A stretch of DNA of 10,647 bases from Actinomycetota bacterium (GCA_005888465.1 VAYJ01000062.1:1-10647), one strand, 5' to 3'; shown: positions 1-6,073, numbered from the stretch's first letter. The notes: generated by a model from the sequence alone, not told the origin. A program made the numbers and translations.

Positions 1-5
1 TCCAT
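1..5 (-). CDS. 5' end of an unidentified gene leaving the window on the left
   Basis: Only the first five bases are present: a minus-strand ATG (complement of 3-5) plus two more bases, so nothing can be said about the product. The start is proposed because a TATACT -10 box lies 7 nt upstream of the ATG and there is no Shine-Dalgarno sequence, the same layout seen before several other genes here. It would lie 23 nt downstream of the whiB-like stop codon on the same strand. The call rests on promoter geometry alone. Confidence 0.35.
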
Positions 6-12
6 GAAGGCC

Positions 13-18
13 AGTATA
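13..18 (-). promoter_or_regulatory. -10 box of a leaderless-type promoter
   Basis: On the minus strand this reads TATACT, a good match to the bacterial -10 consensus. It is followed by 7 nt and then ATG at 5-3, so transcription would begin at or next to the start codon. No convincing -35 hexamer is visible. It lies in the short gap after the whiB-like gene, so the next gene may have its own promoter. Confidence 0.5.
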
Positions 19-28
19 GGAGCGGTGC

Positions 29-298
29 TCAGGCGACCCGACGGATGAGGCGGCGGCGCTGCTGCTCGGTGGTGCCGCCCCAGACGCCGTAGCGCTCCCC
101 GTTTCGAACCGCCCAGGCAAGGCACATGTCCCGGACCTCGCAGACGGAGCAACAGGAGAGCGCGAGGCCGGCTTCCTCCTCGGTGGTGGGGAAGAAGACC
201 TCGGGGTCCAGGCCGTAGCAGGCGGCCAGCTCCTGCCAGTGGTCCGGCGGACTCACCTGCGAGGGGAGGCTCTGGACGTCGATGTCGATCTCAGGCAT
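29..298 (-). CDS. WhiB-family iron-sulfur transcriptional regulator
   Basis: A Wbl-family regulator of 89 aa. These small actinobacterial proteins hold a [4Fe-4S] cluster and usually regulate by binding the primary sigma factor. Four cluster cysteines are visible at about C27, C50, C53 and C59 (C-x22-C-x2-C-x5-C), with an extra cysteine at 49. The family GVWGG turn is at 71-75, followed by a basic tail (QQRRRLIRR) expected to contact DNA. The N-terminus is acidic. I chose the ATG at 298 over the in-frame ATG at 307 because a TACGAT box ends 7 nt before 298 and overlaps the upstream ATG, fitting leaderless transcription. It is divergent from the glycosyltransferase gene. The paralogue (WhiB1, WhiB2 and so on) cannot be assigned safely. 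Actinobacterial affiliation of the window rests largely on this gene. Confidence 0.93.
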   Translation of the reverse strand: MPEIDIDVQSLPSQVSPPDHWQELAACYGLDPEVFFPTTEEEAGLALSCCSVCEVRDMCLAWAVRNGERYGVWGGTTEQQRRRLIRRVA

Positions 299-305
299 CG
301 TTTCC

Positions 306-311
306 ATCGTA
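306..311 (-). promoter_or_regulatory. -10 box, leaderless-type promoter of the whiB-like gene
   Basis: On the minus strand the sequence is GGTACGAT, then 7 nt, then the ATG at 298. TACGAT fits the TAnnnT -10 pattern and leaves no room for a 5' UTR. No Shine-Dalgarno and no clear -35 hexamer are visible. Confidence 0.5.
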
Positions 312-402
312 CCGGGGGCCCCGTCGGAAAGGCCAGCCCGAAACCGAGGCTCTGGCCCTCCAAACCGGCTGTTCCGGAGCCTGCCGCCTCTCCAACTTGG
401 AC

Positions 403-410
403 AAGGGAGG
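403..410 (+). promoter_or_regulatory. Shine-Dalgarno that implies an ACG start codon
   Basis: AAGGGAGG is a strong ribosome binding site. The in-frame codon 5 nt downstream of it (416) is ACG rather than ATG, GTG or TTG. The next in-frame conventional start, GTG at 440, is 29 nt away and falls inside the first beta strand of the glycosyltransferase. Confidence 0.6.
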
Positions 411-415
411 GCGAG

Positions 416-1546
416 ACGAGCGACGCGCCGCGCGTCCTGGTGGTGACCAACGACTTCCCGCCCCGCGTGGGCGGGGTCCAGCAGTACGTCGGGAACCTGG
501 TCCGGCGCCTGCCGCCCGACCGGGTGGCGGTGCTCGCGCCGAACTGGGCGGGCTGGCGCGAGCACGACCGGGACGAGCCCTACCCGGTCCATCGGTGGCC
601 GGCCACCGTGCTCCTGCCCTCCGACGACCTCACCCGGCGGTGCCGGGACCTGGTCCGGGCGCACGACGCGGACCTGGTCCTGTTCGGCCACGGGTTCCCG
701 GTGCCGGTCCTCGTGCCTCGGCTCCTGGAGGCCGGCATTCCGTCCGTCATCCTCACCCACGGGGCGGAGCTCTGGTTCGCCCGGATGCCGGGCACCTCGG
801 AGGCCATGCAGCGCTCGTTCGCGGCCGCACGAGCCGTGACCGGCGTGAGCGAGTTCGTCGCGCGCGCCCTTCGGCCGCTGATCCCGGCGACCGTGCCGTT
901 CACGCTGCTCCCTCCGGCCGTCGACCCCGATCGGTTTCGCCCCGGCTCGGACACCGGCGAGATCCGAGCCCACCACGGCCTCGGCGAGCGCGCGGTGGTT
1001 CTCTGCGTGTCGCGATTGGTGCCCCGCAAGGGTCAGGACACGCTGATCCGGGCCATGCCGGTCATCAGACGCCTCGTCCCCGACGCCGCGCTCATCATCG
1101 CGGGCGAGGGCCCGGACCACCGGCGGCTTGAGGCGCTCGCCGCGCAGGCCCCGGCGCACTCGGTGTTCTTCTCCGGCGAGGTACCCGACGCCGACCTCCC
1201 AGCGCACTTTGCCGACGCCGACGTCTTCGCGATGCCGTGCCGGTCGCGGTTCGGCGGCCTGGAGGTCGAGGGCTTCGGCATCGTCTTCCTCGAGGCCGCC
1301 GCCACGGGCCGCGCCGTGGTCGCCGGCCGCTCCGGCGGCGCCGCCGAGGCGGTGCTCGACGAGGAGACCGGCCTGCTGGTCGAGGGCCGGGAGCCGAAGG
1401 CCGTAGCGCTGGCCATCGCGCGCCTGCTGCTCGACCCACCCCTGCGCGAACGCATGGGCGCGGCCGGCCGCTCCCGCGTCGAGCGCGACTTCACCTGGGA
1501 CCGTCGCGCCGAGCAGCTGATCGAGATACTGACCAACGCCGTGTGA
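416..1546 (+). CDS. pimB: PimB-like GT4 glycosyltransferase (phosphatidylinositol mannoside mannosyltransferase)
   Basis: A GT-B fold, GT4-family retaining glycosyltransferase of 376 aa. It most resembles mycobacterial/corynebacterial PimB (Rv2188c), which transfers mannose from GDP-mannose to phosphatidylinositol monomannoside at the cytoplasmic face of the membrane. Visible features are the N-terminal strand and loop TNDFPPRVGG (11-20), acceptor-side THGAE (114-118), the donor-binding SRLVPRKG (199-206, with R200 and K205), a GEG turn near 230, DVFAMPCRSR (269-278) and the E-x7-E signature from E285 to E293. Length matches PimB (about 380 aa). The start was placed at ACG 416: it sits 5 nt after a strong Shine-Dalgarno and gives a PimB-like N-terminus. 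Automated callers would pick GTG 440, which removes the first strand, or GTG 239, which runs into whiB. The gene is followed after 21 nt by the SDR gene. The family is clear; exact acceptor specificity is inferred. Confidence 0.88.
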   Translation, partial: TSDAPRVLVVTNDFPPRVGGVQQYVGNLVRRLPPDRVAVLAPNWAGWREHDRDEPYPVHRWPATVLLPSDDLTRRCRDLVRAHDADLVLFGHGFPVPVLVPRLLEAGIPSVILTHGAELWFARMPGTSEAMQRSFAAARAVTGVSEFVARALRPLIPATVPFTLLPPAVDPDRFRPGSDTGEIRAHHGLGERAVVLCVSRLVPRKGQDTLIRAMPVIRRLVPDAALIIAGEGPDHRRLEALAAQAPAHSVFFSGEVPDADLPAHFADADVFAMPCRSRFGGLEVEGFGIVFLEAAATGRAVVAGRSGGAAEAVLDEETGLLVEGREPKAVALAIARLLLDPPLRERMGAAGRSRVERDFTWDRRAEQLIEILTNAV

Positions 1547-1555
1547 CGGCAGGAC

Positions 1556-1562
1556 GGGGAGG
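1556..1562 (+). promoter_or_regulatory. Ribosome binding site of the SDR gene
   Basis: GGGGAGG sits 5 nt before the ATG at 1568, in the 21-nt gap after the glycosyltransferase stop. It fixes the start and suggests that the two genes share one transcript. Confidence 0.7.
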
Positions 1563-1567
1563 CACGG

Positions 1568-2311
1568 ATGGACGAGGTACGGGTGGCGGTCGTCACCGGG
1601 GGCGCGAAAGGGATCGGTGCGGCCATCGCGTCGCGGCTCGCCCGGGACGGGTTCGCCGTCGCGATCCTGGACTTGGACGTCGAGGCCGGGACGCGGGTCG
1701 CCACCGAGCTTGCTCGCGCGTCGGCGCACGCGTGCGACGTCTCGTCGCTCGAGAGCGTTCGCGGAGCCGTCGCCGACGTGATCCAACGCTGGGGCGGGAT
1801 CGACGTGCTCGTCAACAACGCCGGCTGGGACCGCGTCGAGTTGTTCCTGGACAACGACCCGGCCCTGTGGCAACGGTTGATCGGCATCAACCTGCTCGGG
1901 CCGGTTCACCTCTGCCACGCCGCGCTGCCCCACATGATCGAACGAGGCGGCGCGGTCGTGAACGTCGCGTCGGACGCCGGCCGCGTCGGGTCCTCAGGCG
2001 AGACCGTCTACGCGGCGTGCAAGGGCGGTGTCATCGCCCTCACCAAGTCCCTGGCCCGCGAGATGGCGCGATACAAGGTCACGGTGAACTGCGTGTGCCC
2101 CGGCCCGGCCGACACTCCGCTCATGCAGGAGCTTCGCTCGACCGAGCTCGGCGAGAGGATCATGGACTCCGTGGCGAAGGCGACACCGCTTCGCCGCCTC
2201 GCGACACCCGAGGACGTCGCTGAGGCGGTGGCGTTCTTCGCGTCGCCTGGAGCGTCGTTCGTGACGGGCCAGGTGCTGTCGGTGTCGGGCGGCCTGACGA
2301 TGGCCGGCTAG
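1568..2311 (+). CDS. Short-chain dehydrogenase/reductase, BadH-like
   Basis: A classical SDR of 247 aa, NAD(P)-dependent and cytosolic. The Rossmann motif TGGAKGIG is at 10-17 and NNAG at 83-86. The catalytic S135, Y148 and K152 are all present (YAACK at 148-152). The acidic D35/D37 region after the second strand (ILDLD) favours NAD over NADP. The sequence matches 2-hydroxycyclohexanecarboxyl-CoA dehydrogenase (BadH) better than FabG, sharing VNNAGWD, SDAGRVGSSGE-VYAACKGG, NxVCPGPxDT and the C-terminal SVSGGLTM. The substrate is therefore plausibly a 2- or 3-hydroxyacyl-CoA, but no other gene of cyclohexanecarboxylate or benzoate degradation is in the window, so this is inferred from resemblance only. 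It follows pimB by 21 nt with its own ribosome binding site. Its stop overlaps that of the convergent HAD gene by 4 nt in a shared CTAG. Confidence 0.88.
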   Translation: MDEVRVAVVTGGAKGIGAAIASRLARDGFAVAILDLDVEAGTRVATELARASAHACDVSSLESVRGAVADVIQRWGGIDVLVNNAGWDRVELFLDNDPALWQRLIGINLLGPVHLCHAALPHMIERGGAVVNVASDAGRVGSSGETVYAACKGGVIALTKSLAREMARYKVTVNCVCPGPADTPLMQELRSTELGERIMDSVAKATPLRRLATPEDVAEAVAFFASPGASFVTGQVLSVSGGLTMAG

Positions 2312-3042
2312 TCCAAGCCTCGAAGCATCTCGGGCAGCTCGCGGAGGTGCTCGATGACCGCGTCCGGCGCGTAGGTGGGGTCGTCCTCCTGACGGAACTG
2401 GCGGGTCTGGACCGTTCGCATGCCGACGGCCTGGGCGCCGCTCACGTCGTCGTAGAGCCGGTCGCCGACGAACACGGTCTCGGAGGCAGCCGCGCCCATC
2501 CGGCGGAGCGCCTCTTCGAAGATCCGCGGGTCGGGCTTGCGCACGCCGACCTCGCTCGAGAAGACGGACATCGTGAGGAGCGGCCCGATCCCCAGCCGAT
2601 CGAGGTCTCCCCGCATCAGGTGGGGGAGGAGCGAGACGTTGGACACGAGCCCGATGGGGAAGCGCCCCGAGAGTGAGGTCAGGATCTCGAGCATCTCCGG
2701 CTCCACCGTGATCGAGTTCGAGTACGCGGAATGGTCCAGCTCGATGATGTGGGCGAGGGTGTCCTCCGGAAGGTTGAAGCCGATCCCGGCGAGCGTCTCG
2801 CGGAAGAGGGTCGGCAGATCGAGCTCCTCCATCCGGCGGGCCTGATACGACTCCGCGACCATGCGGTCGACCCCGCCCGCCACGCGTTCGATCAGGTCGA
2901 GGAGCTCGTGGACCTCCATGTATGCGGTCGCCTCGATCCGCGCGCGGATGTGCTCGTACGCTTCGCGGAGCGCCTCCTCGGTGCGGCGGAAGTCGACCAG
3001 CGTGTGGCCGTAGTCGAACAGGATCGCCCGGACCGCCGCCAC
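2308..3042 (-). CDS. HAD-superfamily hydrolase (subfamily IA type)
   Basis: A soluble HAD hydrolase of 244 aa, probably a phosphatase for a small phosphorylated metabolite. Motif I is FDYGHTL (D10 nucleophile), motif II S134 in GLVSNVS, motif III K169 in VRKPDPRIF, and motif IV VFVGDRLYDDVSGA (191-203). The roughly 15-110 helical stretch is the cap. Motif I has Gly12 where most phosphatases carry the second, acid-base Asp (DxDxT), so here it is DxGxT. Such variants occur in this superfamily, but the residue matters for typical phosphatase chemistry. The GTG at 3042 was chosen because it directly precedes the first strand (MAAVRAILFD) and lies 8 nt after a TAGCAT box; longer starts would run into the divergent gene. 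Substrate unknown. It is divergent from the phosphoesterase gene, 25 bp apart. Confidence 0.85.
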   Translation of the reverse strand: MAAVRAILFDYGHTLVDFRRTEEALREAYEHIRARIEATAYMEVHELLDLIERVAGGVDRMVAESYQARRMEELDLPTLFRETLAGIGFNLPEDTLAHIIELDHSAYSNSITVEPEMLEILTSLSGRFPIGLVSNVSLLPHLMRGDLDRLGIGPLLTMSVFSSEVGVRKPDPRIFEEALRRMGAAASETVFVGDRLYDDVSGAQAVGMRTVQTRQFRQEDDPTYAPDAVIEHLRELPEMLRGLD

Positions 3043-3050
3043 GAGACCGG

Positions 3051-3056
3051 ATGCTA
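3051..3056 (-). promoter_or_regulatory. -10 box of the HAD gene, overlapping the opposite promoter
   Basis: On the minus strand this is GGTAGCAT with TAGCAT as the -10 box. The next 8 nt lead straight to the GTG at 3042, giving a leaderless layout. Two bases (3055-3056) are shared with the plus-strand -10 box of the phosphoesterase gene. Confidence 0.5.
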
Positions 3057-3060
3057 CCCT
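3055..3060 (+). promoter_or_regulatory. -10 box of the phosphoesterase gene, overlapping the opposite promoter
   Basis: TACCCT is followed by 7 nt and the ATG at 3068, with no Shine-Dalgarno sequence, indicating a leaderless transcript. It shares two bases with the minus-strand TAGCAT box, so RNA polymerase could not open both promoters at once. Confidence 0.5.
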
Positions 3061-3067
3061 CGCGCCG

Positions 3068-3835
3068 ATGCGCGTGATGGCCATCTCGGACCTCCACGGC
3101 GCCGCCGACCACCTGGAGGCCGCCGCCCGCGAGTGCGACGTCCTGTTCGTCCTGGGAGACCTCATCAACGTCCTGGACTACCGGACGATGGACGGGATCC
3201 TGGTCGAGGTGTTCGGCCGTGAGCCCGTCGCGACCGCCGCGAAGCTCCGCTCCGAGGGTCGCTTCGAGGAAGCTCGGAGCTCCATCCGCCGTGAGGTCGG
3301 CGACTGGGAGGCGGCGCGAGCGCGCGTTGCGGAGCTCGCTCGGCGCGACTACGAGCGCGTGTTCGAGGCGTTCCCGCCTGGCTCCTACGTGACGTTCGGC
3401 AATGTGGACATCCCCGAGCTGGTCCGCGAAATGGTGCCGTCCGGCGTCACGTTCGTGGACGGCGAGACGGTGCACGTCGGCTCGATGACCTTCGGCGTCG
3501 TGGGCGGCGGCGTTCGCACGCCGCTCAACGTGCCCGGCGAGGTCCCGGACGAGGAGTTCGACGCGAAGCTCGAGCGCATCGGCGCGGTGGACGTGGTGTG
3601 CACCCATATGCCGCCGCGGATCCCGTGGTACTGCTACGACGTGGTGGCGAAGAAGTTCGAGCCGGGCTCGGTCGGGTTGATCGCCTACGTGCAGGAGCAC
3701 CAGCCGCGCTATGCGCTCTTCGGTCACGTGCATCAGCCGCTCGTGAACCGCGGCGCGATCCGGCGGACCGAGCTCGTGAACGTCGGGCATTTCCAGGCGA
3801 GGGGCGCAGGCTTCACGATCGACGTGCCCGACTGA
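3068..3835 (+). CDS. Calcineurin-like metallophosphoesterase, YfcE/MJ0936-like
   Basis: A cytosolic metal-dependent phosphoesterase of 255 aa. The dinuclear metal-site motifs run in order: SDLHG (D8, H10), LGD (D31), GNVD (N112, D114), TH (H180) and GHVH (H220, H222). GNxD in place of GNHD/E is usual for the YfcE/MJ0936 phosphodiesterase branch. Between the second and third motifs there is an inserted helical, charged segment at about 38-102 (repeated EAR/RARV-type sequence), longer than in small YfcE proteins and possibly a lid or dimer element. The substrate is unknown; family members hydrolyse phosphodiester model compounds. The ATG at 3068 lies 7 nt after a TACCCT -10 box and begins exactly at the first beta strand. 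The SRPBCC gene follows 14 nt after the stop, so the two are probably cotranscribed. Confidence 0.87.
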   Translation: MRVMAISDLHGAADHLEAAARECDVLFVLGDLINVLDYRTMDGILVEVFGREPVATAAKLRSEGRFEEARSSIRREVGDWEAARARVAELARRDYERVFEAFPPGSYVTFGNVDIPELVREMVPSGVTFVDGETVHVGSMTFGVVGGGVRTPLNVPGEVPDEEFDAKLERIGAVDVVCTHMPPRIPWYCYDVVAKKFEPGSVGLIAYVQEHQPRYALFGHVHQPLVNRGAIRRTELVNVGHFQARGAGFTIDVPD

Positions 3836-3841
3836 AGGGGG
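3835..3841 (+). promoter_or_regulatory. Ribosome binding site of the SRPBCC gene
   Basis: AAGGGGG begins at the last base of the phosphoesterase stop codon and ends 8 nt before the ATG at 3850. This arrangement favours coupled translation. A second purine run (GGGGAG) abuts the ATG but is too close to act as a Shine-Dalgarno. Confidence 0.6.
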
Positions 3842-3849
3842 ACGGGGAG

Positions 3850-4287
3850 ATGGCCGAGCTCACCACGGGATCGACCGAGATCGCGGCGGCGCCGGACGCC
3901 GTGATGCGCGTCCTCACCGACTTCGGCGCCTACCCGGAGTGGGCGGGTGTGAAGACCGCGGAGGTGCGCGCCACCGACGCGACCGGGCGGCCGTCCGAGG
4001 TCGAGATGACCGTCTCCCAGATGGGGTTCGAGGCGGCCTACACGCTGGCGTACGACTACGCGCCGGACGACGGCGGGTTCTCGTGGACGACAAAGGAGGC
4101 CACCGGCGTGGTGAAGGACGTCCAAGGCTCCTACGTCCTGCAGCCGGACGGCCAGGGGACGAACGTGACGTACGAGCTCGCCCTGGAGCTCACGATCAGC
4201 TTGCCCGGTTTCCTCAAGCGTCAGGCGGAGAAGCAAGTGATCTCGATGGCACTCGAGGGGCTGAAGCAGCGCGTCGAGGGGACCTAG
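3850..4287 (+). CDS. SRPBCC/START-like hydrophobic-ligand-binding protein (TB16.3-like)
   Basis: A 145-aa single-domain SRPBCC (Bet v 1/polyketide-cyclase-like) protein. Members form a helix-grip cavity that binds lipids or other hydrophobic molecules; enzymatic activity is not implied. Family marks are the N-terminal I-x-A-x-P-x-x-V-x-x-V-L-x-D-F-x-x-Y-P-E-W pattern, the central WTTKEATGVVKDVQGSY region and the C-terminal amphipathic helix ending LKQRVEG. From memory it aligns along its whole length with M. tuberculosis TB16.3 (Rv2185c), including the YPxW, Y-x-L-x-P-x-G-x-G-T-x-V-T-Y-E-L and L-K-R-x-A-E blocks. In Mycobacterium that gene neighbours an ArsA-like ATPase gene and lies near pimB, as here. 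No signal peptide or membrane helix is seen. The ligand is unknown. The stop is shared tail to tail with the GNAT gene (CTAG). Confidence 0.85.
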   Translation: MAELTTGSTEIAAAPDAVMRVLTDFGAYPEWAGVKTAEVRATDATGRPSEVEMTVSQMGFEAAYTLAYDYAPDDGGFSWTTKEATGVVKDVQGSYVLQPDGQGTNVTYELALELTISLPGFLKRQAEKQVISMALEGLKQRVEGT

Positions 4288-4796
4288 AGCTCGATCGAGT
4301 ACCGCACCTCGCGGATCACGTGCCCGTACCAGTCCTCGTCCTTCACCACGCCGTCAACGGTCCAGCCGGCCGACCCGTAGAACCGGCGCGCTCGCTCGTT
4401 CGACTCGAGCACCCAGAGTAGGGCGCGGGAGAACCCAACGTGGCGCAGGTTTCGCACCGCCGTCTCGAACAGCTCGCGGCCCACGCCGCTCCCGACGCGC
4501 TCGGGTTCCAGGTAGACCGCGTAGATCTCCGCCGTGCCGGGCGCCGCCGCGGCGTCGGTGGTCGGCCCGGTCGCCGCGAACCCGCACGGCACGCCGTCGC
4601 ATTCGGCGATCCACGTCCAGCGGTCCTGGCGGGCGAGGCCGCGGCGCCAGCCCTCGACGCCATCGGCGACCGACAGGCCGTCCAGCACCGAGTCCGCCAT
4701 CAGCCCCCGGTAGGCCCACTGCCAGGACCGGACGCGGATCCGCGACACGTCCTCGGCGTCGCGCCCGCCCGCCCGCCGGATGAACAGGCCCTCCAT
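4284..4796 (-). CDS. GNAT-family N-acetyltransferase
   Basis: A 170-aa GCN5-related acetyltransferase that transfers acetyl from acetyl-CoA to an amine of unknown identity. It starts with the typical MEGLFIRRAGGRDAEDVSRI strand-helix. Motif A is YLEPERVGSGVGREL (95-109) with the CoA pyrophosphate loop R-V-G-S-G-V-G at 100-106. Motif B is SRALLWVLESNERARRFYGSAGW (123-145), with N133 and Y140 at the usual positions. The ATG at 4796 is preferred because the family strand follows immediately and a CAGAAT -10-like box ends 6 nt upstream; an in-frame ATG at 4814 adds only six residues. It is convergent with the SRPBCC gene (4-nt stop overlap) and divergent from the ArsA-like gene. No toxin-antitoxin or resistance context is seen. 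Confidence 0.87.
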   Translation of the reverse strand: MEGLFIRRAGGRDAEDVSRIRVRSWQWAYRGLMADSVLDGLSVADGVEGWRRGLARQDRWTWIAECDGVPCGFAATGPTTDAAAAPGTAEIYAVYLEPERVGSGVGRELFETAVRNLRHVGFSRALLWVLESNERARRFYGSAGWTVDGVVKDEDWYGHVIREVRYSIEL

Positions 4797-4802
4797 GCGG
4801 CC

Positions 4803-4808
4803 ATTCTG
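4803..4808 (-). promoter_or_regulatory. Possible -10 box of the GNAT gene
   Basis: The minus strand reads CAGAAT, one base away from TAGAAT, with 6 nt before the ATG at 4796. No ribosome binding site precedes that ATG. It is weaker than the other boxes in the window because the first T is missing. Confidence 0.3.
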
Positions 4809-4835
4809 GACCATCGACGCGCAACGGCCGCGCGG

Positions 4836-4841
4836 TAGGCT
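4836..4841 (+). promoter_or_regulatory. -10 box, leaderless-type promoter of the ArsA-glk-LLM operon
   Basis: GGTAGGCT places TAGGCT 8 nt before the ATG at 4850 (5 nt before an in-frame GTG at 4847). There is no Shine-Dalgarno. TCGACG at 4814-4819 is a weak candidate -35 with a 16-nt spacer. It would drive four tightly packed genes to 8217. Confidence 0.5.
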
Positions 4842-4849
4842 CTTTCGTG

Positions 4850-6073
4850 ATGCGGATCGTCTTGTTCACGGGCAAGGGCGGGGTCGGCAAGACCACCGTC
4901 GCGGCGGCTACGGCCGTGCGGGCGGCCGCCGCCGGGTCGCGGACGCTCATCATGAGCACGGACCCCGCACACTCGCTCGCGGACTCGTTCGATATGCCGC
5001 TCGGGGCCCGGGCGACCCCGATCGCCGATCGCCTGTGGGGCGAGCAGATCGACGCCCAGGAGCGCCTCGAGGCGAACTGGCGAGACATCCAGGAGTTCGT
5101 CATCGCGTTCATGAACTGGGCGGGCGTGGACGCGGTGGAGGCCGAGGAGCTCTCCGTCATCCCCGGCCTGGATGAGATCTTCAGCCTCACCGACGTGAAG
5201 CACCACGTCGACTCGGGGGCCTACGACTTGCTCATCATCGACGCCGCGCCCACGGCGGAGACGCTTCGGCTGCTCTCGCTCCCCGAGGTCATGAACTGGT
5301 ACATCGAGCGGATCTTCCCGGTCGAGCGGCGCGTCGTGAAGACGATCCGGCCGCTCCTGTCCCGGTTGACGAGCATGCCGATCGCCGACGACCGGATCTT
5401 CGCCGCGGTGGAGCGACTGCACCGCAACCTCGACGGCGTGCGCCAGCTCCTCACGAACGAGCGGATGTCGTCCGTGCGCCTCGTGGTGAACCCCGAGAAG
5501 ATGGTGATCGCGGAGGCGCGACGGACCTATACGTACCTCTCGCTCTTCGGCTACCGCGTGGACGCGATCGTCGCGAACCGGATCATTCCGCCTGAGGTCG
5601 AGGACCCGTACTTCGGCAAGTGGAAGGACATCCAGGCCGAACACCTGGAGACGATCAAGGAGTCGTTCGAGCCCGTGCCCATCCTCACCGCGCGGCTGTT
5701 CGATCGCGAGATGGTCGGCGTGGAGCTGTTGGCAGCGATGGGCGTGGAGGTGTACGGCGAGCTCGACCCGATGGCGATCCTGCATCTGGACGAACCGATG
5801 CGCGTGCACAAGCGCGGCGCGTCCTACGTGCTTTCGCTTCGGCTTCCATTCACGGAGCGCGCCGACCTGAACGTGTTCCGGCGCGCCGACGAGCTGTTCA
5901 TCCGCGTGGGGTCGTACAAGCGCAACCTGGCGCTCCCGCAGACGCTGCAACGCCTGGACGTGCAGGACGCGAGCTTCGTCGACGACCGGCTCGAAGTGCG
6001 CTTCGCGCGCGAGACCGGCGGTCGGGCCACGGCGGCGGCGGGGATGCGAACAGAAGGAGGACCGGATGGCTGA
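4850..6073 (+). CDS. ArsA/GET3-like ATPase with C-terminal HSP20-like domain
   Basis: A 407-aa SIMIBI-class ATPase of the ArsA/GET3 family. The deviant Walker A GKGGVGKTT is at 8-16, switch I STDPAHSLAD at 36-45, and the family signature DAAPTAETLRLL at 131-142 (DTAPTGHTLRLL in classical ArsA). Residues from about 317 form a beta-rich segment (YVLSLRLPF... ELFIRVGSYKRNLALP... LEVRF) that fits the ArsA HSP20-like domain found in actinobacterial members. The whole protein contains no cysteine, so it has neither the arsenite-binding cysteines of ArsA nor the zinc CxxC of Get3, and no arsenite efflux pump gene is nearby. It is therefore probably not an arsenic resistance protein; a chaperone-like or membrane-targeting ATPase is plausible (inference). 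The start is ATG 4850, or in-frame GTG 4847. The stop overlaps the next gene by 8 nt. Confidence 0.88.
   Translation: MRIVLFTGKGGVGKTTVAAATAVRAAAAGSRTLIMSTDPAHSLADSFDMPLGARATPIADRLWGEQIDAQERLEANWRDIQEFVIAFMNWAGVDAVEAEELSVIPGLDEIFSLTDVKHHVDSGAYDLLIIDAAPTAETLRLLSLPEVMNWYIERIFPVERRVVKTIRPLLSRLTSMPIADDRIFAAVERLHRNLDGVRQLLTNERMSSVRLVVNPEKMVIAEARRTYTYLSLFGYRVDAIVANRIIPPEVEDPYFGKWKDIQAEHLETIKESFEPVPILTARLFDREMVGVELLAAMGVEVYGELDPMAILHLDEPMRVHKRGASYVLSLRLPFTERADLNVFRRADELFIRVGSYKRNLALPQTLQRLDVQDASFVDDRLEVRFARETGGRATAAAGMRTEGGPDG
6054..6060 (+). promoter_or_regulatory. Canonical Shine-Dalgarno of the small Cys-cluster gene
   Basis: AAGGAGG ends 5 nt before the ATG at 6066. It is one of the few consensus ribosome binding sites in the window and lies inside the end of the ArsA-like gene, so the small gene is probably strongly translated. 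Confidence 0.75.

Noticed and set aside
239..415. GTG at 239 as the start of the glycosyltransferase
   Set aside because: It adds 59 unconserved residues, overlaps whiB on the opposite strand and has no ribosome binding site, whereas AAGGGAGG sits right before codon 416.
29..1933. A 634-codon minus-strand frame reaching from whiB across pimB and into the SDR gene
   Set aside because: Only the last 89-92 codons resemble a protein family (WhiB). The remainder is antisense to pimB and the SDR gene, and the TACGAT promoter lies at the whiB start.
3398..3412. GNVD in the phosphoesterase as a lost catalytic histidine (versus GNHD/E)
   Set aside because: The YfcE/MJ0936 branch naturally carries other residues at this position while keeping Asn and Asp, so it is not evidence of inactivation.
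4850..6073. Arsenic resistance operon based on ArsA similarity
   Set aside because: The ATPase lacks every arsenite-binding cysteine, and no ArsB, Acr3, ArsC, ArsR or ArsD gene is present in the window.
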